Shown: positions 37,341-47,754 of the stretch, in pieces
Position numbering within the stretch: position 1 is the stretch's first letter
Layout of the letters: every line of letters begins with the position of its first letter
Assembly (NCBI GenBank): GCA_019916065.1
Contig: CM034237.1
Span: 58,600,590-58,664,589, forward strand
Source: Vitellaria paradoxa
Taxonomy: Eukaryota > Streptophyta > Magnoliopsida > Ericales > Sapotaceae
Length of the DNA stretch: 64,000 nt
Direction of reading: 5' to 3'
Position numbers and translations under genes: made by a program
Notes under the pieces: model-generated
Seen by the model: the letters and a program-made list of their open reading frames with translations, nothing else
What the model was told of the DNA's origin: nothing
The model's database searches: none

Positions 37341-37703
37341 TTAGAGCCCGTTCGGCAGTTCAAAAAAAAAAAAAGAAAAGCTCAACTTTTAGTAGTTTTC
37401 TGGTTGTTTTCTTTTTTTGTACTTTTTTGTGTGTTTAGTTGAACAAAACGTATTTTTTAGCATTTTTTGTAACTTTTAGGTGTTTAGTAAATTTTTTATT
37501 ATAACAAATCAAAAAAATGACATTTTTGTATGTTTGGTATTTTTTTATGTAACAAATAAAAAAAGTGGTAACTTTTTATTTTACTTTTTACTGTAGTAAA
37601 TCAAAAAGTGAAAAAATTTATGATTTTACCAAACGCACCAAAAGTTGTAAAATGCAACTTTTAGTATTTTTTTTCTAATTTTTGAGCTGCCAAACGAGCT
37701 CTA
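37341..37703. mobile_element. MITE with GAGCNCGTTYGGCAG ends
   Basis: The left end TTAGAGCCCGTTCGGCAGTT and the reverse complement of the right end, TAGAGCTCGTTTGGCAGCTC, form a terminal inverted repeat. The inner arms (AACTTTTAGTA and similar) continue the pairing. About 360 bp, no coding capacity, no clear target duplication. A hAT-type origin is my guess. Confidence 0.7.
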
Positions 37704-38276
37704 AAAAAAGAGTTTTAGTTAGCATACGTAATAAGAGAAAAATAACATATGTAATTAAATAAAAATATTTAACAGCGTTTTACAAAACTAATTGAAATAA
37801 TTCGATCAATTTTTGGTATTGATTTATAGATAACAGGTATTTTATTCGGAAAATATCTTAATACTTTAATTTTATCAACGTGGCATTCGAAAATTTCATT
37901 TTAGTAGTTTTTAATTTTCATTTGGCAATATTAGCTTTTAAATTTCCAAATTTCATTAAAATCTTGATTTTTTATTATTTCTTTAAATTTAATTTTATGC
38001 TGCACCTAAATTTCAAATGTTTGATGTGTTGTGTTGATAGATTTCACTTGGGACTTACTTAAATTTTTGCTATTTTGCTGCACTCCAATTTGTTTTGATG
38101 AGTTTTATTTTTAATTTTTTTTTTTTTTTGGGATTTTGATTGCCGTTAATTCTTTTGTATAACCTAATGGTTAATGGTTTTAGTTGGAACGATTAATTTG
38201 TAAATATTAATAGATTTAAATAATTAATTGAAGTTTTTTGTAAATATTAAAATATTTAAATAATCAAGGTGGCATT
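37704..38276. other. AT-rich intergenic DNA
   Basis: No gene or clear element seen. Confidence 0.4.
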
Positions 38277-38606
38277 TGGTTTGTTTTTTTATTTTCTATT
38301 TTTGTTTTATATGTTTTATATTTTAAAAATTTTAAAATAAAGAAATAGAAAATGCTCTATTCTCCTTATTTTGAGATTCTCTTTATTTTAAATTAAAAAT
38401 GTTCAAAATAATTTTTTATCATTTTTCATTTCATATATAAACTCATTTTTTATTTTTTAAAATAAAATTTAAAAACACAAGTGACCAGATGATTTTTAAG
38501 CTATTTTTTTTATTTTTAAAAATGCAAAATAAAAAATAAGTTCAAAATAGAAAATGAAAAATAAAAATAAAGAATAAGAAATAGAAAAATAAACCAAATG
38601 CCACCT
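38277..38606. mobile_element. MITE with GGTGGCATTTGGTTT ends
   Basis: GGTGGCATTTGGTTTGTTTT at the left end matches, in reverse, the right end AACCAAATGCCACC, and pairing extends through ATTTTCTATTTTT. About 330 bp and non-coding. Flanks TAATCAA and TAATTGA may be a mutated target duplication. Confidence 0.75.
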
Positions 38607-39483
38607 AATTGATTATTTTTATTAATTCAAATTTAAAAACTAAGATATTGTAACTAAATCCAATTCATTCATTTTAAAATATTAGAGGTGTTAATTTTTT
38701 ATTAAATGAAATGAAGACCTCCATTTTACTGTGGAAATGGAGAGGGATGTCAATCACCCTATTTTAGAGGGTGGGTAAACTTAATTTGTATTTAAGCTTT
38801 GAAATTGTCTCTGGAAATTAAGTTACAAACAACGAGCCTGTAATTCATTATTTACCCATTTGCTGGCAGTGTTCTTAAGCTCTCTTTATTTTAACTTCCT
38901 TGTCCTTTTATGGTCTTATTTCGCCTGATTTCTGATCCTGCCTCCATAGATATACATAGCCTTATATCATAATAAATTAGCCATATATACCAATTGGGCA
39001 GCAATTTTTAATTTTATTTTATTTTAATTTTTTAAAGTTTTCCTTTTCAATAATTTTTGCTTCTTGGTTTAATTCAACCAATCACATTGAAGAATATGCT
39101 AATTAAAAGCTGTCCAATTTTGTAATGATATTAATTGGTAGCTTCATGAATCATGCGTGACCACTAAAAATGACCTCATCACATTACATTGTCATCGAAA
39201 CAATTGCAGGTTTGGTAATTAACCAATCCATTCATGCATATATTTATATATCCATCTCAAAGAGATCTTCACACAGCTTTATTACAACAACACCTTAACA
39301 ATGACAGACTCCCAAAGCAATGCATAAGAGAATATCACCAGCTCCCAAAATTAATTACGAGGAATTAAAAGACAGTTTTATTGATAATAAAAATTAAAAG
39401 AAAATCACACTGTTATTGACTCGGAGAAAATACCATATATTTATGTGATGCAATGCATCTGTTGCAACTGCTTATAATTATAA
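38607..39483. other. Intergenic DNA downstream of the ZAR1-like gene
   Basis: No gene. The part nearest 39483 should include the 3' UTR of the minus-strand gene that ends there. Confidence 0.4.
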
Positions 39484-39869
39484 TTACTTCTTCATCCAAA
39501 CTCCATTCTCGTCGCATGGGAAGAAACTCAGCTTGGGGCAATTAACCATCTCCAAGTAACTCAATTTTGGAAACAACCTCTGCAGCTCCTTCCACTCCAT
39601 CTTTAGGTCAGCTAAGTACTTGAGACGCAATACCTCAACCTCCCACCCCTTTTGGTCATTTTGGTTAGTTTCTTCCGCTTTATGATCTCCTGCCCCAGAA
39701 TTTGCACCCAAGTCAAAGCATTTACCTCCTCGGATGTAAAGTTTCTTTAACTTCGGCAGGTTTTCAGGCTTCAGCCAATCCTGATTTGTATTTTCATCAT
39801 TCGGGAAACACCGCAAATCCAATTTTTCCAGCTCCGGGGGAAGCTTAGCTTTTGACTGGTCATGCGTAC
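39484..39869 (-). CDS. ZAR1-like protein, exon 2 (LRR C-terminus)
   Basis: This is the last exon of the gene whose main exon lies at 40119-42362. It encodes the final LRR repeats: LPPELEKLDLRCFP, NLPKLKKLYIRGGKCFDLG, VEVLRLKYLADLKMEWKELQ and FPKLSYLEMVNCPKLSFFPC, ending NGVWMKK. ZAR1/RPP13-like-4 proteins share this type of ending. The proposed acceptor is TGTAG at 39870-39874, pairing in phase with a GTGAGT donor at 40126, which gives a 257-bp intron. The open frame extends a little further up (to 39912), so the junction is not certain. A decayed copy of this exon lies at 6933-7165. Confidence 0.75.
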
Positions 39870-40118
39870 CTACACCCGACCCAATAATTTTGTTAGGTTT
39901 TTGGAAGGCCAAAGAAATTTTTCTGAAATTTTGAAAGCACCAATATGCTTTTTTTTTTTTTTTAATATAAATTCAAACAGCAATACTACTTGTCACCACA
40001 AATTTGCCTCATTTTTTGACATGGTATGTGGACATAAATAATTATTATTTTTGTGTCAAAAAATAGATATATTGAATTTGACAAACTAAAGGTTTACTAA
40101 TAGAACCCTTATACAACA

Positions 40119-42362
40119 CTACTCACTCGTACTTATCTCAACTTTTGCTTCTGCTGGCGTTGTACTATTGTCTTTCGCAATTTCTTCTAGGGTTGATGCG
40201 CTCTTGTTTTCTGGAGCTTCTTCTGCTAATGATTGTGGTGGCTCTGGAGAATTACTGTCTCTTGGGCTGGCATTTCTTTTGTCCCGTGGACATGATTTGG
40301 GTGCTTTCAAGCACGGGAAGCATGGAAGTTTTTCTTTTGACTCAGAATCTGATGTCGTACGAGCTTTGTCGGTTGCCGTCGATTCTGATGCTTTGTTGTC
40401 TTTTCCATCCTTTTTTGCAGCCAATGAGTTCGTTGCATCTCTCCTTCCCCATGCTATTGTTAGCTTGCGAAGTTTTGTCAACTTCTTTAAATGATCTAGT
40501 TGGCCGTCAGAAGGAAATTCTTTCATACCGGTATCGATGCTCAATTTTTTCAATTTTGTCATATATTGTAAATCAGCAAGAGCACAGTGTGTACTATGAA
40601 CAGATTCATTAGACCCTCCAACCACAAACCCACTAAGGACTTCAAGATTGATAAGCGATGAGAGTCCCTTGGGCATGTGATCTAGGAGGTAACACTCGGA
40701 CATGTCCAAGTGCGTCAAATTCTTGAGGGAGCTAATATCATTAGGAATTTTCTCAAGGTTTTGACAAGCCCTAATGTCAAGAATCGTGAGATTCTCGAGT
40801 TTCAAGATGGTGGTGGGAAGACGTCTAATTCTAGACATTCTTTGAAGGCTCAAAAACCTTAGATGCTTGACATGTCCTAACCCTTCCAAGACATCCAAGT
40901 CTCTTGCGTTTGCAGACTTGGAGGGTACAATATCAACGTGCTTTGCGCTCGAAGTCTGCCAGCTTCCCAAATAAAGGACTCTGACATATGTCATCCAGCG
41001 AAACAATTCGGGATTGAATTGAAGAATTGCCTCACTAACATTGAACAACGTATGAAGTGAATTCAAATGCTTAGTGTTAAATTCGAGCCGCTTACCAGCT
41101 GTCAAGCATGCCCGGTGAGAAGAACTGTAGTCCGACGTCACATTCATGTCATCGTCAAAGTCGAAGAACTTCACCCTTTTAGCGAGAGTGATCACCATAG
41201 TACGAACAAATCGGTTCATTTTGCAAGTTTTCACCCGAGTTAGGCTAGCTGGGCCAGGGCTACTCTTGCTTAAAGGCTCGATGAAGTCCTTGGCAATTAG
41301 CTCGTCGAAAAAAGCATTTGCATAGTCCTCTGCGGTCTTGCTGCTGCTGTTGTTGTTATTGTTCTGGTTCTTCTTTGAAGAAGGCATAGAAACTTCCTCC
41401 CCTTTAGGAATAGGAGGCACAAAACCCTCCCCGATCCACCAGTATATCATGACCCTCTTCTTGATTTCAACATTTTCGGGGAACACTGAGAAGCAAAGCA
41501 AACATTGCTTCAACTCGATTCCGAGCTCGTCGTAACGAGACTTCAAATCTTTGAACAGAGCGCTTTCTGCAAAGAAAGAACTCTTGAATAAGTTGGGCAT
41601 CTTCTCCAGCGCGGCATGGCCTCCGTTGATGTTTGCAGTGCCGGTAACAGGTGACCGGAACTGATCATTGCTAGTAGACTCTGGTTCCTCCTCCTCCTCA
41701 TCCACCTTGGACTCATCCTTCTGCATGGAAGTGATCCGTTGCTTTTCTTTTGTGACTTTCCTCTTCAAATCCCTGAACTCAACAACAGTTCCTCCAGATT
41801 CCTTGAGATGGCTCAACCTGTCTTCCTCGGAGTTTTTGGTGTTATTCTTGTACGTTTCAATCTTTTTCGAAATCTCTGTAATGAAGTCCTGGTCTGCGTT
41901 AATCATTTCCTTGAAGGCCTCCGCCTCGCTTTCCTTTGCGATCATCCATTGCTTCAAGTTGGTGACCTTCTTCTGCAAATACAACAAGTCGTTATGGAGG
42001 TCCACCACCGGGAGATCATCACTAGTCGTCTTCTTTTCCTTCTCCAGTGATTCCTCGAACGTCCGCTTCAGCTCCGGGATTTCGTCCTCGTAGTCTTTGA
42101 TTTTCTCCGAAACCTTAGAAATGTATTCCATATCGTCGTTGATGATTCTAATAAGCTTATCCACCTCGTCGCTGTTGATGTCGCGGCGTAATTTGGGCTT
42201 GGGTTTAAAACAGTTGAATGGAAAAGCCTCATTTCCGGAGTTGGAACTCTGATTGGGTTCTTTTTTTTGGTCTGACGTTTCTTGGCCAGTTCTACAGGAA
42301 GAAGAAGAAGAGGGGAGGGTTTCAGATGAAGTTGAACCCATTTTGGTTTTGAGTTTTAACAT
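40119..42362 (-). CDS. ZAR1/RPP13-like-4 family protein lacking NB-ARC (exon 1)
   Basis: The ATG is at 42360-42362 (MLKLKTKMG); an alternative start is MGSTSSE seven codons on. The exon encodes up to 747 aa. Residues about 65-215 are coiled-coil-like, with two similar segments, NDDMEYISKVSEKIKDYEDE and NADQDFITEISKKIETYKNN. An acidic linker with EEEEEPES follows. The chain then goes straight to a winged-helix signature (LKQCLLCFSVFPENVEIKKR, then WWIGEGFV) at about 284-315, an MNRFVRTMVITLAKR segment in the MHD position, and LRRs at about 495-640 (LRFLSLQRMSRIRRLP, LTHLDMSECYLLDHMPKGL). A Ser/Lys-rich tail leads to the intron. There is no P-loop, kinase-2 or GLPL, so the protein cannot switch by nucleotide binding as ordinary receptors do. 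The long unbroken frame argues against a pseudogene. It could be a helper, decoy or regulator of NLR signalling; this is inference. Confidence 0.8.
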   Translation of the reverse strand: MLKLKTKMGSTSSETLPSSSSSCRTGQETSDQKKEPNQSSNSGNEAFPFNCFKPKPKLRRDINSDEVDKLIRIINDDMEYISKVSEKIKDYEDEIPELKRTFEESLEKEKKTTSDDLPVVDLHNDLLYLQKKVTNLKQWMIAKESEAEAFKEMINADQDFITEISKKIETYKNNTKNSEEDRLSHLKESGGTVVEFRDLKRKVTKEKQRITSMQKDESKVDEEEEEPESTSNDQFRSPVTGTANINGGHAALEKMPNLFKSSFFAESALFKDLKSRYDELGIELKQCLLCFSVFPENVEIKKRVMIYWWIGEGFVPPIPKGEEVSMPSSKKNQNNNNNSSSKTAEDYANAFFDELIAKDFIEPLSKSSPGPASLTRVKTCKMNRFVRTMVITLAKRVKFFDFDDDMNVTSDYSSSHRACLTAGKRLEFNTKHLNSLHTLFNVSEAILQFNPELFRWMTYVRVLYLGSWQTSSAKHVDIVPSKSANARDLDVLEGLGHVKHLRFLSLQRMSRIRRLPTTILKLENLTILDIRACQNLEKIPNDISSLKNLTHLDMSECYLLDHMPKGLSSLINLEVLSGFVVGGSNESVHSTHCALADLQYMTKLKKLSIDTGMKEFPSDGQLDHLKKLTKLRKLTIAWGRRDATNSLAAKKDGKDNKASESTATDKARTTSDSESKEKLPCFPCLKAPKSCPRDKRNASPRDSNSPEPPQSLAEEAPENKSASTLEEIAKDNSTTPAEAKVEISTSE

Positions 42363-42884
42363 TGAATTAGAAGACAACAGACAGAACGGTACTGTTTGAA
42401 AGCTCTTGATTACAGATTAAGGGAACAGCGAATGCAGAAAACAAAGAGGGGGGGTGATCCAAATTGAGAGCCTAAACACAGACAAGGTGGGGCTTGATGT
42501 GTATATATATATATATGTATGTCAGATGGTGATGAAGACAAATTGGTTGCAGTTGTTGACTTGAACGGAAATGAAACAAGGGTGTTTCAAAGAGACTATA
42601 CATACAGACAAGACCAGAATTTAGAGGAGGATATACACATATCGTGAGGTGATTAAGCCATTTTGGTTGACATGGTTCAAAGAGGCTAGACACAGCCAAG
42701 ATGATACCTTTTGGATCAATCCCAATCAACGCCCTTGTCATGAACTCATTGCAGATGTGCGTATAAATAGATTTGAAAAAGTAAATTGCTAGCTGTTATT
42801 CTTGGAAGAAATTTTGTGCGTAATTTTAAAGTGAAATGATAGAACGGTATTATTTTTGCAATTTAAAAAGAAAAAAAAAAAAAA
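42363..42884 (-). promoter_or_regulatory. Putative promoter and 5' UTR of the ZAR1-like gene
   Basis: On the minus strand a TATATATATACAC stretch lies about 135-155 bp before the ATG and could be the TATA box. A single GGTACTGT octamer (42389-42396) lies 27 bp upstream of the ATG. A short GACAAGG-type repeat structure around 42485-42720 also contains two similar CAAAGAG..CTA blocks. Evidence is compositional only. Confidence 0.3.
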
Positions 42885-42969
42885 AACAATAACAATGTTG
42901 GCTTGGGAGTGAAGAATGTTTGTCACTTTCCTATCTGTATTTCATGAGAAAGGCGTGCTACAGTAACTT

Positions 42970-43163
42970 CAAAACAACTTTGTTTCGACGTTCTTTCTTT
43001 TTAAAATGACGCTGTTCTATTTAAACTTCTTGTATTTAAATATAAATTGATATATTTGAATATGACATTTTTTTATTCGAATATAAATTGATGTATTCGA
43101 ATAAAAGAATTTTAATAAAACAACGTCATTTTAAATGAAAAAATAATGAAACAATGTCGTTTT
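42970..43163. mobile_element. Short MITE (foldback) with AAAACNAC ends
   Basis: The left arm (CAAAACAACTTTGTTTCGAC, TTTAAAATGACGCTGTT) pairs with the reverse complement of the right arm (TAAAACGACATTGTTTCATT, TTTAAAATGACGTTGTT). About 194 bp. It lies in segment B; segment C shows no equivalent at this point. Confidence 0.7.
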
Positions 43164-44366
43164 AGGTTTATACAGTATTTAATAAATGTACAAAATTTGG
43201 TCACATTTTAAAATATTAATTTAAAAAATTTGTATAAAAAGTATTCAAAAAAATATAAAAAGAATGAAAAAATATGTTTTTCATCTAAAACAACAGAAAA
43301 ACAATCAAAGTAAAAAGAAAAAATAAAAATAGTTTTGATCATTGAGCAAAACTAACGGTTGAAAATATCTTAAATTTAAAATTTTGAGTTTCCTTATTAC
43401 ATAAATAACACAAAGAGCATAAAAGTATATCCATTTAAAATTTAAGTATTAAGCACATTAAAATTAAAATTTTAATTTAAATGTCTATATTATAAATTTT
43501 TAAAGAAAATTAAAGTTTAGATATCAGTTTTTTAAAATAAAAAAATTTTGTTGATTTTGTCTAATATGTATCTGTATATTATTTAATAAATGTATAAAAT
43601 TTTATTATTTATTACAAATATTATCACATTTTTTATAATATTAATTTAGAAACTTTTATATATAAAAAATATTAAAAAAAAAGAAGAGTTAGAAATTATA
43701 TTTTTATGTGAAATAATCCAAAAATAACCAAAGTCTGGAGATAAAGAATAATTTTAACTATTGAATAAATGTAACGATTAAAAATATATAAACATCAAAT
43801 CATGAGTTATATTATTATATAAAACATAACAATTTTACATTGTGTTATAGAAAGGTACATCGTGCACTTTAAAAATAAAAAGAGCTTGTTGATATATTAT
43901 TTAATTATCCTAACCTAAAATTTTAGGTATATATATATATATATATATATATATGTAATTTTTTTCTTTAATTTGTTTTTAGTCTCTTAATTTCGCTATA
44001 CTACAACGATAAACACTTTTAGCGACCAAAAATTTAGTCGCAAAAAGTTATTTTTTGATCGCTAAAACTTTTGCCGACCAAATATAATTTGGTTGCCCGT
44101 TGGTCGGCAAAGGCTAGTGGCAGAAGGTATTGGCGACAAAAAATATATTTAGTCGGTAAAAGTATAATTTTTGCCAACCAAACTTTGATTGCTAAAAGGT
44201 ACGCCTTTGGCGACCAACATATAACATATATTTGGTCGGCAAAGATTTACCCTTTAGCGACCAATTAGTCGCTAAAAGGGTCTTTAATTAGAAATTTGAA
44301 TTAATTTAAAAAAAATAAAAATTCAAATGTGGCGCCACATGACATCATTTGCTGATCTTTTATCAT

Positions 44367-44447
44367 GCCACATGGCAACTTGTGTTATGCCACGTGTCGA
44401 CCTATGATTCCGCCACGTGTCAGCTTACTATTGCACCACGTGTTAAA
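44367..44447. repeat. 22-23-bp degenerate tandem repeat with CACGTG cores
   Basis: Four units start near 44367, 44389, 44412 and 44434. Three contain GCCACGTGT or CACCACGTGT, the palindromic G-box core; the first is GCCACATGG. It lies inside the CACTA-type element. Confidence 0.7.
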
Positions 44448-44460
44448 TCTATATTTTTGA

Positions 44461-44537
44461 GATTTTTGTTGTTGTTGTTGAGATTCGAACTTGTGCCATT
44501 TATTTGGAAGTTCATGTGGTTGGCCACTAAGCCAAAC
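44461..44537 (-). mobile_element. tRNA-derived SINE-like fragment
   Basis: On the minus strand TGGCTTAGTGGCCAA (A box) is followed about 35 bp later by AGTTCGAATCT (B box), the layout of an RNA polymerase III promoter in tRNA-derived SINEs. It ends in a (CAA)n-like tail (CAACAACAACAAAAATC). It sits inside the CACTA-type element. It does not fold into a full tRNA cloverleaf by eye, so I do not call it a tRNA gene. Confidence 0.5.
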
Positions 44538-46489
44538 TATTATTTGTATATATATTTTACACTTTTTTGTATATATAAAAAAACCTTTATCACTTTTGGC
44601 GACTAATTGGTCAGCAAAGGTATCCCTTTAACGACCATTTGGTCGCTAAAAATGATAAAAAAAATTTATGATTTTTATTTAATTATTTTAACGTTTTTGT
44701 AATAATTTTTTAACAATTTTGCCAACCAATTGGTTGCAAGAAGTGCCCCTTTATAAACTAATTAGTTAGCAAATGTGATAAAAAAATTTATTATTTTTAT
44801 TTAATTATTTTAACTTTTGTTTCAATAATTTGAAATCATAAACAATATATAAAACTATATAAATATTTAGTAAATAATTTATGAATAACTATTATATTTA
44901 ACTAAAAATAATTTTAAATGTTTTTTTATTTTCCTCCAATTCGTATGTGTAGCACATATTTAATACATATCTTTAATTTAATTATATCATGGCTCACTAT
45001 ATATGTTTTTTTCTTCATTTTGTATTTATATTTTTAAAAATAATTTGGTCGCATTTAGTTTTAGTTTTAGAAAATTATTTTTAAAAAACAAAACTTTTTG
45101 AAAACTATTTCAAAATTTTATTTCTAATAAAAAAATATTTTAGGTGATTATATTTGGAAATAAGTTCTAAAAAGATAAAAAAATAAAATTACTTAAAATT
45201 AATAAATAATATTTGTTATTTTTATTTTTAAATTTAAAATAATATCACTTTAATATAATTAATATTAAATTGCACAACAATTATTAGATATTAAAACGTT
45301 TAATATTCACTTGATTATAAGTCATACAAACTATAAAGGTTACTCCAACATATTTACTTTGAAAAAAAAAATGATTATACATTCAAATTATCTAAATTTG
45401 ATTTGGGGAATTTAGTTTTAGGATTAATCAGGTAACATTCTTTTATTGATCTATGATTATAATTTTTGATAATTTTTATAAATTAATTAAAATTAATAAA
45501 TAAATGTTAAAATAAAATTTATGAAATCTAATTTAAATCATACAAAAAGATAAATAAATTTGTTTGAGAGAAAGATAGAGAAAGAAATAAAATTTAATTA
45601 TTTTTATTTATCCATTTCATTTTTTTAGCGACTAAATTAATATTTGGTCTATGAAGATATTTTTTTAGCGACCAATTGGTCACCAAATGCTTAAAATTTA
45701 GCCACCAAACTTATTTGGTCGCTAAAAATAAATGTCAAAAGTCGCTAGGAAATATTTTAGAACTTTTTAGCAACTAAATTAATATTTTGTCGGTAAAGAT
45801 TAACTTTTAGTGACCAATTGGTCGTCAAATGCCTGAAATTTAGCTATCAAACTTATTTGATCGCTAAAAATAAATGTCAAAAATTATGAAAATACTCCGT
45901 GACCAAATGTTTTGGGAACCACAAGCCATTGTTGGTGCCAAAAGACTCAGGGAAATATTTTAAAACTCTTTAGCGACTAAATTAATATTTTGGTCGATAA
46001 AGTTTAACTTTTAACAACCAATTGATCGTCAAATGCTTGGAATTTAGCAACCAAACTTATTTGGTCGCTAAAAATAAATGTTTAAAATTATGAAAATATT
46101 CCACAACCAAATGTTTTGTTAGCCAAAAGTCATTATTGGCACCAAATGATGGAGGAAAATATTTTAGAACTCTTTAGTGGCTAAATCAATATTTGGTCGG
46201 TAAATGTTAACTTTTAGCGACTAATTGGTCGCCAAATGCCTAGAATTTAGCAACCAATTTATATTTGGTCGCTAAAAATAAATTATTAGCAACCAAATGA
46301 TATTTAGTTGGTAAAAACTAATATTTAGGGACCAAATGATATTTAGTCAATAAAAACTAATATTCAGCGACCAAATTTAGTTTTGGTCGCAAAAAATAAT
46401 CGCTAAAAATACTTTTTCTTGTAGTATTCGCTCGTAACACCAAATTTTTAATTATAATAATTTAAATTAATCTAATCCTTTTTTTAAAT

Positions 46490-46757
46490 TAACACTTTTA
46501 TCGACCAATTGGCTGGTAAATACTAATATTTTGTTGACTAAATTTTGGCCGTTAAAGGATAAATTTTTCTCAACTAAGTATGTTTTGGTCGCCAAACATT
46601 TATCTTTTAGTGACTAAAGTTTGGTCTGCGAAGACATACATTTATCGACTACATTTATTTTTGGTCGCTAATACTTTATGTGACTAACTTTTGCCAATTA
46701 TTCGGTGATTAAATTATATTTGGCCAGTAATACCTTTGTAACCAAATTTTTAGCCGC
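46490..46757. mobile_element. Degenerate CACTA-like relic shared by segments B and C
   Basis: This contains decayed GACCAATTGG, TTGGTCGCCAAA and GGTCGCTAA motifs like those of the intact element next to it. Because it is also in segment C (57625-57890), it predates the duplication. Confidence 0.5.
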
Positions 46758-46762
46758 TAAAA

Positions 46763-46996
46763 GTGTTGATGGTTGCGGGGGAAGATCATCCTACCTCTCA
46801 TAGCAACTCGCCAAAGTTCCAACTTCACCAAGCACCAGGGTCCCATCCACACAAACCCAAGTTTCCAAGTCGTCTTCATCCTTTTCATACTCTTCGCTTC
46901 TCTCTCTCTTTTTTCTTCTCCTCCCCTAATCGAGCAAAACCATTTCCTATAATCAGAAAGGCAAGTCTTTTACGTACACAAGGGTCTTCCAGGTAA
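46763..46996 (+). other. Conserved short reading frame in segment B
   Basis: This frame encodes a 76-77-aa Ser/Pro/His-rich peptide. Its counterpart in segment C (57892-58185) keeps SNSPKFQLHQAPGSHPH and NRAKPFPIIRKA, with an in-frame 30-bp difference in the middle. A GT (CCAGGTAATG) follows the shared part, so this could be a first exon or 5' UTR of a gene carried by an old element. No domain recognised. Conservation could simply reflect the recent duplication. Confidence 0.3.
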
Positions 46997-47082
46997 TGAA
47001 CCAGAAAAAGGAACACTTGCAATTAATAAACTCAAATGTAAATGGCCACTTGTTCGGATAGTTCCATGCTACAAGAGCTAAG

Positions 47083-47754
47083 TAGCGATGTCAACGAGGT
47101 GGGTATGACCTTCCTCATTCTCATCCCTGTTTAACAATACCATACCTGTCTCCGTCCCCATCCCCATTTCGGGAAAAAAAAAATTTTCATACCCGTTCCC
47201 ACGAGATAATGAATTCTCCATCCTCGTTCCTATTTACCCGCCAAGTATACTAACTATTACAAATTATATATCATATGTATAAAATAAATATTTAAAATTA
47301 TTATAAATATTATATATACTAAATAAAATATATATTACATATATAATATTATATATATTAAATAAAAATATATATTGCATATATATATTAAATAAAAATT
47401 AAAAATATATATACAAATCTTTGACTTTGATTTTGACTTTGACTGGTGCACTTAAGCAAAAAGGAAGAGGTCTTTATTTATAATTTCACAAAACTTCCAC
47501 TTCTTTGTGAGAAATCGATGTGGGACTTCTAAAGGAGGCACCGCGCCACTAAAATTAATAAATAAATATTTAAACGGGTACAGGGTGACGTGGGGAATAT
47601 CGTACTCGTCCCTATTCCCGTCTCCGTACCCGTTCAGGTAACATTTCAAATCTTTATATCCGTTCCTGTTCCCGTTATTAACATTTTCATACCCTTCCCG
47701 AATAAGACGAGTAAAATGGGCACCTACTGAATATGGGTATATTTGACATCCTGA
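47083..47754. mobile_element. hAT-type MITE
   Basis: Segment C reads straight through (GGAGCTAAGAGGGATCC near 58179). Segment B has AGCTAAG on both sides of a roughly 672-bp insertion (47076-47082 and 47755-47761), or 8 bp with one mismatch, the size made by hAT transposases. The ends TAGCGATGTCAA and, reversed, TCAGGATGTCAA fit hAT terminal repeats. Both flanks are rich in CCCGT-type sequence facing inward (TACCCGTTCCC, CCCGTCTCCGTACCCGTT), common in plant hAT MITEs. No transposase. Confidence 0.82.

Larger units (their letters stand above)
43998..46427. mobile_element. Non-autonomous CACTA-type (En/Spm-like) DNA transposon
   Basis: Segment C reads straight through as TTTCGCTCGTAACACC (57558-57573), giving the empty site. 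In B this is split by 2430 bp, with TCGCT on both sides (43993-43997 and 46428-46432). The ends read ATACTACAACGATAAAC and, reversed, ATACTACAAGAAAAAG, close to the CACTACAAGAAAAA termini of plant CACTA elements. Subterminal regions at both ends hold many copies of TTTAGCGACCAA and its reverse TTGGTCGCTAAA, as expected of transposase-binding repeats in this superfamily. No transposase frame is present. The 5-bp apparent duplication is unusual, since CACTA normally makes 3 bp. Confidence 0.82.

Noticed and set aside
44461..44537. tRNA gene on the minus strand
   Set aside because: A and B boxes are present, but no full cloverleaf or acceptor stem can be drawn, and an A-rich tail follows. A SINE-like relic is more likely.
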